DNA of 64,000 nucleotides from Dryomyza anilis (GCA_951804985.1 OX638133.1:64763867-64827866), one strand, 5' to 3'. Shown: positions 1 through 11,058, numbered from the stretch's first letter. A program made the numbers and translations. The notes: generated by a model not told the origin, from the sequence alone.

Positions 1-140
1 ACGAATGTGTAATTTTTGTCATTTGCGTTTTTTCCACATTTTTGAATGTAGTTTTTCCTCAAGTATACTGTGCCAAAATCGTGTGTGGTTTTGTAGGATA
101 TTTCTAGCCACAAAATACGAAACCAAATTTGATTGAAAAT

Positions 141-665
141 GTCATGCCAAAAGGGCGAATCTTTTCGTTTTTTTTTCCTTAACCTTTTAATGGTACAAGA
201 TAAAATAGTGGTTACTGGTTTTTAAAGCGGCTATCGATATCATCATAATTTTAAAATATTTTTTTGCATTTTTATCATTTGTAAGTAAAATGTTTGGCAA
301 TTTTTTTAAATAATGATGACAATCGTGCTTTAAAATCAAACAATTATTAATGCTGACAATAGATAGGTGCTTTAAAAACAATTAGTACCTTTGCACCTCT
401 ATTTTATCTTGCACCAATAAAGGGCGAAAAAAATCGCCCTTTTGGCACGACAAGATTTAAAATTTTTCCAATTTCTTCGTTTTTCGATTTCTTTCGATAT
501 TTTGTTTTTAAAGCAACCATCGATTGTCATCATTGTTTAAAAATATTTTGCTAAACATTTTTCTGGGAAATAACATTTTTATTGTTAAATAATGATGCCA
601 ATCGATAGGTGCAAACAATAAATGCCTTTTCATCACTATTTTATCTTGCGCTATTAAAAGGTTAT
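141..665. repeat. Fold-back (inverted-repeat) element cluster
   Basis: Two inverted repeats overlap here. GTCATGCCAAAAGGGCGA at 141-158 faces its near-complement at 434-451. Inside, a block beginning near 183 (TTTTAATGGTACAAGATAAA) reappears in reverse near 398-423 and again at 635-662, and the TTTAAAGC..ATCGAT segment recurs at about 217 and 507. This is the structure of a fold-back MITE, possibly two copies in tandem. The same 19-bp end also occurs at 3106-3124 in reverse orientation. No open frame of interest and no clear target duplication were found. Confidence 0.5.
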
Positions 666-760
666 AACATAAAAAACAAAAATATTTGCGTTTTGGTCAG
701 GATATAGCCTCACAAAATCCGCATTTATAATTCAGTAAGTTTTCCAAATCTAAAGATATT

Positions 761-1301
761 TTGCAATTTTTTGTTGTTTTATTTGTTGGTACAAAACACC
801 CAACTTGTACCGACTGGTCCTTGAGCACATTAAGACAATATCTTCAAATAATCAAAAACAATTAATTGTTAACGCAGTGCACGGCGTTTAAAATCTAAAG
901 GATTTTTTATATTTTTAAATATAATAAAAAAAAACATTTTTTATACAAAGTGCAGCCTACGTATTAGATTCTGTGGAAACTCTGCAGCCTATACGTAGCA
1001 AATTGCTGCACACAACAACAACTTTGGCAAAATCTTGAGTTGATGCAGTTTTTGCATTCTTTTCTCTTGGTTCTTTCTTCAATGCACATAATTTTTATTG
1101 TGCTCATTGAAAAAGGAAAACTTTAGCGACTTGAAATGTAGAATCTGCAGAGAAAGATCGCTGATGAAGGGGCTTGGCTGCCTCTGAAACAGCTGTACGA
1201 TCTGTCACTCAATGCATTTTGCCAATTGTTTGTTGTTTTATTTGTTGGTACAAAACACCCAATTTGTACCGAGTGGACCTTGAGCACGTTAAGACAATAT
1301 C
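761..1301. repeat. Direct repeat pair, about 80 bp, 458 bp apart
   Basis: The block at 761-842 (TTGTTTTATTTGTTGGTACA, then a CTTGAGCAC..TTAAGACAATATCT segment) is repeated with few changes at 1219-1301. Both copies lie in non-coding sequence before the TIR element at 1378. The origin is unknown; it could be duplicated flanks of an older insertion. Nothing else was seen between 666 and 1374. Confidence 0.55.
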
Positions 1302-1823
1302 TGAAAAAAATCAACAGAAAAATTGAAAAAAAAAAAAATTTTACTAATTTTTAAAGCAGTTCAAACTTTAAAATTTGGGGCCCTATTATGATTAGCGACG
1401 CGAATGGTTTTGGCGAAGCGAACGTCCAAAAAGCTATTACGGGTTACATTCGCCAAAAAACGGGAAAAGTTAAGCGAACGTAAAAAAACATGCAACACTC
1501 AACCGATTTTCATTCGCTTCAAGTGTCAAAATCAAGCGAATCAACAGTTCATGTGACAAATCGGCGAACGTATCTTTATCTATTGTTTTTCAGTTTTTCT
1601 TTTGATTTTTATTTTTTTTTTCTTTTGTGCTTTTGTTTATTAGGCTTTTTCTGATTTTCAATTTATCTTATCCTTTAGTTTTTCTAAAAGGATGTCTATA
1701 ATTTTGAGTTTTTTGTGACCTAACTATAAACGTAAAAAAACATTTTTTTTCACACTTTTTATTTTGATTTTAAACTTAACACTAATAAAAAAAATGTCTG
1801 GAACTGCTCCGACTGCTGCTGAG

Positions 1824-2249
1824 CATGGTTGAAGTATATACAGGTTAGTTCATCTAGACAGATAGTTGGCATACAGAATGTTGAGAATGTCAACAAAAAA
1901 ATATTGAAAATAAAACAAATAATTCTAATTTTAAAATTTATTTAAAGGTTATGTTTTTTGCACTTAATTTTCACTATTTTATTAAAATGTCACTGCACAA
2001 ATTAACTATTTTACATTCTAAATACATGATGGTTCATTTTGAAGTCCTGGAGATCTTAAAACTGTTTTAAATGTTGTGTTTTGTTAAAATTTTGAGTTTT
2101 TATTAATTTTGTGAAATTGTAAACAAAGCATTGATGTTCTGTTTTAAATTTTTCGTAAACAAATGTTGAAACTTTCGAACAGTTTTCAAAAAAAAGTAAA
2201 TGGCGCCTGAATTTTAGAGATGACTTAACCTGTATATACTTCAACCATG
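1824..2249. mobile_element. Nested hAT-like MITE, 426 bp
   Basis: The termini are inverted repeats of about 32 bp beginning CATGGTTGAAGTATATACAG. They are flanked by an exact 8-bp duplication CTGCTGAG (1816-1823 and 2250-2257), which also matches the loose hAT target pattern nTnnnnAn. The interior is AT-rich without a transposase, so it depends on another element. It interrupts gene-like sequence of the surrounding TIR element, so it inserted later. Confidence 0.8.
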
Positions 2250-2270
2250 CTGCTGAGGATGCAGCTTGGT

Positions 2271-2420
2271 TCATCGCGCGAAGTTATTTGTGCCACAGAT
2301 GAATGCTTCGGAGGACAGACCACCATCACTGTCACTTATTTTAGTCTTACTCCTCGTCGTCGCTCCAGCTTTCTGCACACCGTATTGGCTTTTGTTTAAC
2401 GCGCTCTTCTTTGGGCCCAT
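2271..2420 (-). CDS. Short unrecognised ORF inside the TIR element
   Basis: An ATG at 2420 reading leftward opens a 49-codon frame ending at 2271. The peptide begins MGPKKSALNKSQYGVQKAG and is rich in K, S and T. This block (about 2260-2480) is clearly richer in G and C than its surroundings, which suggests former coding sequence. The opposite strand also stays open for 74 codons (2266-2490) and would encode a hydrophobic, membrane-like peptide, so the true coding strand is uncertain. A second ATG on the plus strand at 1794 starts a frame that the hAT MITE now interrupts. I do not recognise the product; it may be a captured host-gene fragment. Confidence 0.25.
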   Translation of the reverse strand: MGPKKSALNKSQYGVQKAGATTRSKTKISDSDGGLSSEAFICGTNNFAR

Positions 2421-3465
2421 CGTTTTTTTTGGAACATTTTTATTATTTTTCCAAACCAGACAATTTACAGCAGCTGTTTTGAAACTCTAGGGTTTCTTTA
2501 AATTAAAATAAAAGAAGTATTGCTCCAAATAAAAAAACTACTTTTTTAATAAAAAGTATTTATTTGTATGTACTAATAATTTCAATATTAACATTTAAAA
2601 AGATATTTAACTGTAAATTTTAACTAACTTGAATTGTTCCGAAGTTTATTTGGATAATTTTTGATCTTTTATAGACAAAAAATAACAAAAAACCGAAAAA
2701 GTGTTATTGTTCTGAATCGAGTTAACGTTTTTTAAACCATAAATTATATTAAATGGTTTTTTAATAAAACAAAATAGATATTAAGATAAAATAGTATTTG
2801 TTCTAAAAAAAGGCAGTACTAAAAGCACGCAACATGATACTATTTTTTGCAACACGGAAATCCGTCATTTGATCTGTCAATATTGAAAGTGTTGCTTACT
2901 TTTAAAACCATAAAAATTAGTACATTCGCCAGTTCATTCGCCAAATTGCGTTCGCTTCGCCAAAGCGTTCGCTTCGCCAAAAGCATTCGCTTCGCTAATC
3001 ATAATAGGGCCCTTGATTTCCCAACTGAAAAAACTAAATTTTACTAATTTTTAAAGCACTTCAAACTTTGAAATTTGATTTCCCAGCATTATAAAAAAAG
3101 GAACATTCGCCCTTTTGGCATGACAGTGACGATATGATAGATTTTTAAAATACTGTTAATCACTATTTAATAAAATTGTTTTACCAATACACTCTGTTTC
3201 ATTATTATAAATCCACAAAAACATTCGTTTTTTTTTATATGTCAATGAAAATTTGCAACAATTTTTTCTATAAAATGTTCTTACAAAATATGTAAAATAT
3301 ACAATCGCGATAACAATCCGTTTACGGCCAATTTTAACGAGTTGCAATAAAAAAATAGTATTTTACGTGTTTCAAATTTATAAATCCACTAGTTACTTTT
3401 ATTAATTAGTTGTGTTCTTATGCATTTAACGTTTTTTGTATTAATATTTTAATTTTATAAAAACA

Positions 3466-4260
3466 ATGCTAAGAGGAAAAAATTTGACCGAGTGTGAAAA
3501 AGGTCAAATTAGTGGTTTAAAAAATGAAGGTATTGGTGTAAGAGCAATCGCGTTAAAAATTAGTAGAAGCCACGGTCTGGTATCCTCCTTCTTGCGAAAT
3601 ACTGATCAGTATGGTTGCGCAAAGATAGGGGAAGAAAAAGAAAGCTAACTGAGAAGAGAGGATCATTATTAAAGGAGCAAGCAACTCTACTACAAGCTGC
3701 AAACAAAATGCTGCTATTAATAATCTGAATGTGTCTCGGACAACCGTTTGGAGGGCTATTCGACGTAATCCCAATATTCAGCGATCCAAAATGAAGCTAT
3801 GTCCAAAAATTCTCCTGCACCACAAAGATGCACGAATGAAATTTGGCTACTGTGTGGACCAATGTAAGTTATTCATCTAAACTAAATTTTTCTGTAATAC
3901 CATTTGTAATTGGTGAATAGATAATCTTTTCCGATGAAAAGAAGTTTAACCTTGATGGCCCAGATGGTTTTAATGGATACTTGCACGATTTTAGGATAGA
4001 ACCACGATATTTTTCAAAAATAAATTTTTGGCGGAGGAAGTTTGATGGTATGGGGAGCATTTTCCTCCGAGCAAACTCTTGAAATTCAATTCACTTCAAC
4101 GCGAATGAAAAGCCAGAATTGCATCGATATCTTACGATGTAGTTTAGTCCACTTTCTGAGCGCAAATCGTCAAAAAGATTGGATTTTCAACAGGACAATG
4201 CGGCAATTCACTGTAGTCGAGAAACTATAGCGAAATTAAAATATTAGAATGGCCGATTTG
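3466..4260 (+). pseudogene. Tc1-like transposase pseudogene with intron
   Basis: The first 45 codons from the ATG at 3466 encode a helix-turn-helix start (LTECEKGQISGLKNEGIGVR) typical of Tc1/Tc3-type transposases. The frame then shifts near 3620 and continues through a second DNA-binding segment to about 3863. A 57-nt GT-AG intron fits 3864-3920. After it comes the first catalytic motif ([15 protein letters not shown]), and in another frame the second motif QQDNAAIHCS near 4188-4215. The region of the third acidic residue is present only as a damaged NLW remnant near 4290. Frameshifts and internal stops mean it is inactive. No convincing terminal inverted repeats were found on either side, so the element borders are unknown. 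Confidence 0.7.
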
Positions 4261-4807
4261 CAATCGCAGTGAATTTGTCATTTAATTTGTGGCCATTAAA
4301 ATGCACGTAGACACTTGAAATTTTGTTCATAGATAAAATTGCATATGTAGAAGAAAAATGAAAAGAAATTTTCATAGAAAAGAGATATGCAACTTGATTC
4401 CGACAAGAATCAAAAAGCTGACTTATTGAATGGATTTATAAATATGAAACAGAAAAATAAAGTAGAAAATGTGTTAACGGTGAAAATGAAATATGTGCCT
4501 ATGACGCATAGATCATTTTATCTCATACCAGACCACGCAAATAGCAATGGTATGAGATTAACATGGTTATGTGGAAATACATCTGAAGAATAAAACCACG
4601 AACTTTAATATACATTTAATTTTTCATACAATAAAATGTCAATTTTTTTTGTGGCGTTGAAAGTCATAGTGGTGTATGCCACACTTTGTTCATTTCGAGA
4701 AACAGGGGGTTTTACTAGATATCTTATAGCATATTCCACAAACATATTTTAGTACTTAGATTGGTTTTAATATATTACTAGGACATTGCTCGTGCTATAC
4801 TAAATAT

Positions 4808-5520
4808 AAACCAGTTGGGAAGGTTAGATCACATGGGAAATTTTAAAGTAGGTGTAATTATGATAGTTAGGATTATCAAAATTATAGTCGGTCTAAGCCG
4901 ACTATAAATACCCTACACATATGTGTGGTTACCATTCAAAGTGATATATAGGTCACCAGGGTATACGAATCCTGAAAATAACTATAAACATTCAATCGCT
5001 GAAGAATTTCCATTCATTTGATACCCATATTTACAAATGGGTAGGTGTACCGAACTTCGATTTTTTTTTTGTGAACCACAAGTCTTTTCGCCGGAAAACA
5101 TTATTATCATGTATTTGAGCATGATATCAATGTATATTTGACCAAAAGAGTTTACCTAAGCACGTGTACATAAAAATTGATCTTTATATGTACATTTTAT
5201 ATGAGGTATTTGAACATAAGTGGTCGGATCATAGGTCACAATGGACCGATCTCGCCAATGGACCGATTTTTCGCACATACAGCGTAGGTATATGAGTAAT
5301 CTAAGTTATAAGTTTCATTTATCTAGCTCTTCAATTTTAAAAGTAGTAGGGATTTCAACAGACAGACAGACGGACAGACGGACATCGCTAAATCGACTCA
5401 GGAGGTCATGCTGATCAAGAATATATATACTTTTCCATACCGGAGATGCTTCCTTCTGGGTGTTACAAACGGTGTACCAAACTGAATATACCCTTTCACT
5501 CCTAGTGTAGGGTATAAAAA
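4808..5520 (+). repeat. TATACCC-type dispersed repeat, copy 1
   Basis: About 710 bp starting AAACCAGTTGGGAA and ending GTGTAGGGTATAAAAA. It contains the hairpin ATAGTCGG..CCGACTAT at about 4886-4908 and a CAGACAGACGGACAGACGGA run near 5362. Further copies are at 11059-11535, 23911-24616 (reverse) and 63798-64000, and a relative is at 57201-57927. Repeats of this appearance are common in higher flies. No transposase is encoded. The 300 bases between the transposase remnant and this copy (4261-4807) are AT-rich without a supported feature. Confidence 0.75.
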
Positions 5521-5541
5521 TAGTTATTTACCACGTTTATA

Positions 5542-5850
5542 GCCGCGGTAGCTCAGTGGTTAGTGCGTTGGACTGTGAGCCGAAAGGTCCCCGGTTCAAG
5601 CCTGGACTGGGGCTAACAACATCTTTTCATAGAAACATTTTCTATACCGCGCTACCTATCGTCAGTAAATGGCAAACCTACGAGAGTAAAACCATTGCCT
5701 ATGAAAAGCTCTCACCCACCGTTCGGATTCGGCAATAAACTGTAGATTCCACCACTTTGAGTACAAATATAACACGCACAGCACAAAATGGTGAGAGAGC
5801 TCGGCCGAAGTTCTATACAGGACTGTAGCGTATCATTTTTTATTATAAAA
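5542..5850 (+). mobile_element. tRNA-derived SINE, copy A
   Basis: The head has a Pol III A box (TAGCTCAGTGG) and B box (GGTTCAAGCC) in tRNA arrangement starting GCCGCGGTAGCTCAG. It continues into a shared non-tRNA body: CTTTTCATAGAAACATTTT, then CTCTCACCC..CGTTCGGATTCGGC, then GGTGAGAGAGCTC..AGGACTGTAG. The same head and body recur at 62241-62533, which shows this is a SINE rather than a tRNA gene. Copy A has a 5-base insertion after the B box. Target duplications are not clear here. Confidence 0.8.
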
Positions 5851-6830
5851 AAGATTCAAGTCCAGTAGCAAACAAAACAATACATACGTATTTTATACGA
5901 TATGATTTTACAACAAAAATCGAAATATTTAAACAGTTTTTATTGATTTTCCAGCAAAAAAAATGATTGTGTGCTTCACTTTTATTGAAACGGTTTATTG
6001 GCTTTATTTGTTCAAAATTCTAAAGAATATCGTTATTTAAAAATATTTATTAAATAAGTGAAGTGAAATTATTTTTTTATGACTTAAGTAATATTTCAAT
6101 ATATTTCAGTTTAATATCATACAACTAAGTATATAACGAAAAAATTATTTTGAAGAAATTGTGATTTTTTGAAGATTAATTGAATAATAATTTTAAAGTG
6201 CTCCCGTATTTTTGATACTAGGTTAGGTTGTTATGGCTGTTAAAAGCACACTTAGAACAAAAGAGGTTCATTGTGATACCAGCAGGGGTTGTACCAGGAT
6301 AGGGTTTGTGTCAATATAAACTTTGTATTATTCGTCTGTGTTGAGTTATGATATGAAATACTAAACACTTAAAATCAAATTAATAAATTTCTAACGAAAA
6401 TGGTAGTATTTCACTACAATTTTCTTGTAAACCGGAGCAAACCGGAAGCTAATTTTTCTTCAGAAGGTTTATTTTGTAAAATCCTAAATACAATTTTAAG
6501 GATTTGAAAGGATATGCAAGGATATTTTAGTTATGTTCCAATATATATTTTCATATAATTATGTATGGTATTCAATTTTTTTCCTATCTTTGAATGCTCA
6601 TATCTCTTAAACTATTAATAATATATTAATAAAATAATGCATACGAATTATTCTTAGTAGGTCTTTTAATTATATTATAGTTTAAAAAAATTAAAAATTA
6701 AATAAAATAATTTCATCAATTTGTTCACCGTTCACAATAAACACCTAATACAATACTTTTTTAATTACTTTAAAAGATAAAAAAATATTAACAATTATTT
6801 ACTTTTAAAAATGTGGTTTGATTTTAAAAT
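5851..6830. other. AT-rich non-coding stretch with one dispersed repeat
   Basis: No open frame or RNA gene supported. The part at about 6130-6290 (GTGATTTTTTGAAG, then AAAGTGCTCC.GTATTTTTGA) resembles the degenerate repeat units at 61.0-61.9 kb. The rest is low-complexity AT sequence. Confidence 0.4.
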
Positions 6831-6889
6831 CATTATGGAATTTAACATGTTTGAATCAAGTCGACTTCAATGTTTAAATAATCAAGAAA

Positions 6890-7090
6890 AAAGTAATCAA
6901 ACTACTGTTTTTGATTATTTTAAATAATCTGAAAAAAATGTGTGCAAATAATAAGAAAAGTAAACCAATTACTATTTTTGATTCTTTTAAAGTATTCTGA
7001 AAATAATAGAAAAATGTACTAGGAATCAAATTACTTTTTGATTATTTCTAATCGTAATCAAAAATGTTGATCAGAACTAAACTAAAGAAT
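6890..7090. repeat. Degenerate tandem repeat of a TTTTTGATTATTT motif
   Basis: The phrase AATCAAA-TACT-TTTTTGATT followed by TTTAAA and TCTGAAAA recurs about three times with strong divergence. It looks like an old local duplication; no coding content. Confidence 0.35.
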
Positions 7091-7224
7091 CGTAATCAAT
7101 ATTTTAATATTGATTACCTGCATGCAGGAAACATATTGATGTTTGCAGTACTAAATTTCAATGTTCGCACGAAAAATGAGGAAAAATGGCGACATAGATA
7201 TATACTAAATCTATGATTAGACTG

Positions 7225-7832
7225 TTCTACAAATTGAGTTATTGAATTTGAAACTGAAACTTGTCATTTCTTATATATGTCGGTCTTCTGATTCGTGCTG
7301 CATACTCGAAACGAGACAAAGTTGCAAAAAATTCCATTTTTGGTACTCTACATCGCAATTTATCGCTGGATTTCGACATGCTGCAGATGCAAACGAATAA
7401 TTGGTAAAAAAATCTGTGTCCAGATATTAGTTTTTGCAAAAAATCAAAAAGAAATTTGTGTTACCTAAAAAGTGTGTCGAGAGAGTAATTTATCACAATT
7501 CTCTAAACTCTCTTAATAATTTTTTAATTTTAATGTTTTAATGTTTAATTAAAATGTTTTAAACTTTTTCTTACTGAATATATTTTTATTGTTTGTATTT
7601 GAAATATTTCATTAAAATTGAGGGAAGTACACGCAGCGACGTGCAAAAACAGACAACATTATTTGCAAGTGATGGCCGCATAATAGAGAAACATGATAGG
7701 GAAAATATGCACTGTTTAATCATCTGGTGTGTATTTGATTCGGCAGGCTTAAAAAGGTTAAAAAAATCCACACCCGCTTTCAACGAATGCTTTTATGCGA
7801 TTGAACTGAAATTTTTGAAAATTTGACAAAAG
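7225..7832. repeat. Dispersed repeat family R1, copy 1 (uninterrupted)
   Basis: The block containing CTGTGTCCAGATATTAGTTT, then GAGAGAGTAATTTATCACAA, and at the far end TGATTCGGCAGGCTTAA and TGAAATTTTTGAAAATTTGA is found three times in the window: here, at 40270-41780 and at 57006-58235. Copy 1 has no later insertion and so serves as the empty reference for the other two. Short open frames here are not conserved between copies. Family identity unknown. Confidence 0.65.
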
Positions 7833-7950
7833 CTAATCATTATTAAATTTAAATTGAATGTATTGTTTGGGAAATATTTACTGCATAATTGAATGTATAA
7901 AAATATATTTCGTGACGTATTATTATGTTTAGCATGTATTACACCATTTC

Positions 7951-8215
7951 CAACTGAAATTGAGAAATTTCAAAATGATATTGAGATTTTCGATATGATA
8001 TTAAGAAAATTACAAATAAAATTGAGATTTTTGATTTGATATGGGGAAAGTTGCAAATGAAATTGAGATTATTCCATTTGAAATCGAGAACATTCTAAAT
8101 TAAATTGAGATTTTCCATTTGAAATTGAAAAAATTCACAATTTAGGTTTTTCAAAACGAAATTAGAAAATTAAAAATTACATTGAGATATTCCATTTTAA
8201 ATTGAAAAAATTCCA
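7951..8215. repeat. Minisatellite with a roughly 38-bp unit
   Basis: The phrase AAATTGAGATTTTCCATTTG, alternating with GAAATTGAGAAAATT, repeats about seven times with substitutions (ATTGAG or a variant recurs every 35-40 bases). It is non-coding. The degeneracy indicates age. Confidence 0.6.
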
Positions 8216-8239
8216 ATAGCCAATAGCTTGAAATACACT

Positions 8240-8790
8240 GTAGGGGTCCGGCAGACGAAGGCTATACCTACGTATAGTATACATATACGTATACAATCAC
8301 GGAAAACCCCCCATCCTACCTTACCGGCCAGCTTGGAGCATCGTTATATAATTCAAGACAGTGTGCCTTATTCCTAGTATTCTCTAGAGGGTGGACGATG
8401 TCATTGCAATTGGTACGCTAGGACCTAGGAAACGACTGCGATTACAGTTCTACCCTTTTGCCGAGTCCACTTTTTTATAATCCGAAAACTAGAGGTGAAC
8501 TCGGTTTTCCATTAATGGTCGTTCCTAAGGGGCGAGCGACCCAATTAGTTTTACTTTTTCGTTACTCTCCTCAAATTTGCAAGGGCAGAGTGGTAGAACT
8601 GGTAGTGGTAGTCGCTCTCCCCCTGGCAACCCTCCATAAATTGAAAACTAGGGGAATAAACACGAGTTTTTCAAGTATGTTTCAAAGGTCAGAGATCAAG
8701 TAAAAAAAAATGTCACCTTATCCATTAAGAGCTTTATATGATCAAAAAAAATCACCCCCTAAACCCTCTAAAAATAAAAAAAAATAAAAC
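8240..8790. repeat. Dispersed repeat related to the CTTTATAGGG palindromic MITE group
   Basis: The right half (8610-8780; CAAGTATGTTTCAAAGGTCA, then TCACCCCCTAAA) is the reverse-complement homologue of 18430-18600. The whole block is richer in G and C than its flanks, with opposing ACTAGG and CCTAGT phrases. An 81-codon open frame at 8458-8703 is not supported as a gene. Downstream to 9200 only AT-rich sequence is seen. Confidence 0.45.
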
Positions 8791-9203
8791 TTTTAAAAAA
8801 CCCAATTTTACAAAAAAGGATATGTAAAAAAATATAAATAGCATGTCAATTTATTACTCATGAATGGGTGGACACAGCTCTGCAAAAAATATGACTTTCG
8901 GTACTTCTTGACTCTACAAAAATCCTACAATCTATATTGAATTCAAGTACCCCCTACTCCCGCCTGGCCCGAGCGACCTTTTTTTTATTTCTCATTATTT
9001 TTTCCAAAATACTAAATACTAAAATTTCCACATTTTTTTAAATAGTTAAATACTATAGTGGTAGCCAAAATAATATTGTTTATTATATATTTTATAAAAC
9101 AATTGTGTGTCTTTATTTTAGAAGAAATATTTTTATATGAATTGAAAAATTAAATGTCACAATCATTAAAAACAGTAAACTGATTTTTAGAAAATTATAA
9201 GTA

Positions 9204-10524
9204 AGGACTGCGTCGAATAAAATTGTCCGCTACAAAAATGAAAAAATCTAGAAATCTAGTAATCGAATTTTTATAGAATAAAATATTTTATTTTGCAAAT
9301 TATTTTTAGATTTAAAAAAAAATATATAAAAAACCATAAATTAATATTTTTTTAATAAAAAGTTTTAATTTTTCCGGAACCCCTTCCATTAATGTTGTAA
9401 TTGTAGTGTCCGACACCCTCACATCTGCTGAAGACCACTTTCTTTTAAAGTCTTGAAGATCTTTGGTCACTTTTTTTGTTGTCTTCATCTCCCTTTTTAC
9501 TAAAGCCCAGTATCTCTCAATCGGCCTGAGTTCTGGACAGTTTGGTGGATTGGCTTCTCTAGGCACCAAAATCACTGCATTTTGTTGGATCCACTCTAAG
9601 GCCGTTTTGCTGTAGTGACATGAAGCGAGGTCAGGCAAAAAAAATGTGGACACTTCATGTTGGCGTAAAAATGGAAGCAATCTCTTTTGCAAGCATTCCT
9701 TCACATATATTTCGCTATTAATTGTACCCGATGTCACGAATGAGCTGCTCCTTTTTCCACAACTGCAAATTGCCTGCCAAACAAGGAATTTCTTTGGGAA
9801 TTTTGACATTTTTTTTTATTTGAATTTTTCAGCGACATTTCCTCGAGAATCGGCTGTATAAAATTCCTGCCCAGGTAGCTGAGAAAAGTCCGCTAAAACA
9901 TAAGTTTCGTCGTCCATTATGCAGCAATCGAATTTAAAAAAAAATCTTGGTTCAGCTTTTTAGCTCGTTGTTTTGCGGTTTCATTCTTGACGGCATTTCT
10001 ATCCGGAACTTTTTGGACCTTGTACGTCTTCAGCCCAGCTTCTTTCTTAGTCCTGCGCACGAAAGATTCTGAGCAATCCGCCTTTCTCGCCAATTTCCTT
10101 CCGGATATGCTTGGATCTTTCTTTAAAATATTCACAACCTTCTTCGACTTTTCACGATCATGTGGGCCTTTTTTTACCAGAACCTTTCTTCCGATCAATA
10201 CTCCGATCAATACTCAAACTCAACGATCAATACTCTTCCTTAAAGCGGTTGATAACGCGAGAAATGGTCTTAGGGCTAGCCCATACCTCCTTGGCAATTT
10301 TTTTAAAAGACCAACTAGGTTGTTTTTGAAAAATTTTAATTATATTTTCTCGCACTTCCACTTCGTTTGCCATTTTCGCGTTAAATAAATTTTGTATTGA
10401 CTATAACTGACACAAATTATTTTCTGCCATTTAATTCACTATGATCAATTTTTTTTTAATTTGAATCTTGCAATAGCACATTATGGGAAGATATGTAACG
10501 GACAATTTTATTCGACGCAGTCCT
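9204..10524 (-). mobile_element. DD37E Tc1/mariner (ITm) transposon, decayed, TIRs intact
   Basis: Terminal inverted repeats of 26 bp beginning AGGACTGCGTCGAATAAAAT are perfect at both ends and are flanked by TA (9202-9203 and 10525-10526), the ITm target site. The 1321-bp element holds one transposase gene on the minus strand. The spacing of 37 residues between the second and third acidic catalytic residues assigns it to the DD37E group known from flies and mosquitoes. Coding decay with conserved ends means the copy cannot move itself, but it could still be moved by an active relative. Confidence 0.9.
9312..10373 (-). pseudogene. DD37E transposase pseudogene
   Basis: Reads leftward from an ATG at 10373. 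The start encodes a helix-turn-helix domain (KIAKEVWASPKTISRVIN). A stop then follows at three near-copies of GATCAATACTC (10193-10235). A second helix-turn-helix region continues in another frame (SISGRKLARKADCSESFVRR). The first catalytic Asp lies in MDDETYV near 9915, the second in LPDLASCHYS near 9630, and the third acidic residue in ELRPIERYW near 9514. Between these, frameshifts fall at A/T runs near 10175, 9935 and 9810. All three catalytic residues are visible, so the gene is broken by indels rather than by loss of the active site. Usual family length is about 340-350 residues, and the pieces add up to that. Confidence 0.88.
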
Positions 10525-10526
10525 TA

Positions 10527-11058
10527 TAAAGTATAAATAATTATAAACATTTAAAGTGGATCTCTGCAAATACATTTATAAATTGAACAATACGTAATTC
10601 ACACACTAATAATTTTGACAAATTAAAATATATGAAACATGTACATATCTCGATAACATGGGATTTGTATGTCATACAATATGCCAATTATTAAAACGAA
10701 ACCCCATTTAGTGAGAAGCTGAAGCTATTAATTTTTTTAAACATATATTAACGTTGAAATTTAGTTCGTGGAATATTAAAAAATATTTTTTTTTTCAATG
10801 AATGGGGTTTCTTATTTTTTTTTTTCATTAGTGAAATTTTGTAATTTTTAGTTTTCCTTATACTTAAGTATAAAAAGAAGTTTTAAAGTTCTTGCTAATA
10901 AAATTTGATGCAAAACAAATGCAACATTTATATCTGATTTCTTAATTAGGTAATTGTTTAACTATCTATCATTGGACATTTTTTATATTTTTAGGGTTAT
11001 AATAAATCTCGACATAAATTTGTAAGATATACAAGAAAAATAAAATCGGTACTATATC
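10527..11058. other. AT-rich non-coding spacer
   Basis: No supported gene, RNA or repeat. Only long A and T runs are seen. Confidence 0.4.

Larger units (their letters stand above)
1378..3012. mobile_element. TIR transposon, PIF/Harbinger-like, non-autonomous
   Basis: Both ends carry GGGCCCTATTATGATTAGCG in inverted orientation, continuing with a few mismatches for about 47 bp through GCGAA-rich subterminal repeats. The element is flanked by TTG on each side (1375-1377 and 3013-3015), which fits a 3-bp target duplication. A 3-bp duplication with GGG-starting ends suggests PIF/Harbinger; this is family inference only. No HARBI1-like nuclease is visible. The outer flanks contain related sequence on both sides (TTTTACTAATTTTTAAAGCA at about 1340 and 3039), so the target was itself a tandem repeat. 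A hAT-like MITE is nested inside. Confidence 0.65.

Noticed and set aside
5542..5620. A functional tRNA gene
   Set aside because: The head is followed by a long body shared with another copy at 62.2 kb and the anticodon arm is irregular, so it is a SINE.
8458..8703. 81-codon frame in the 8.5-kb repeat
   Set aside because: Sequence is a dispersed repeat also present in reverse at 18.5 kb without a conserved frame.
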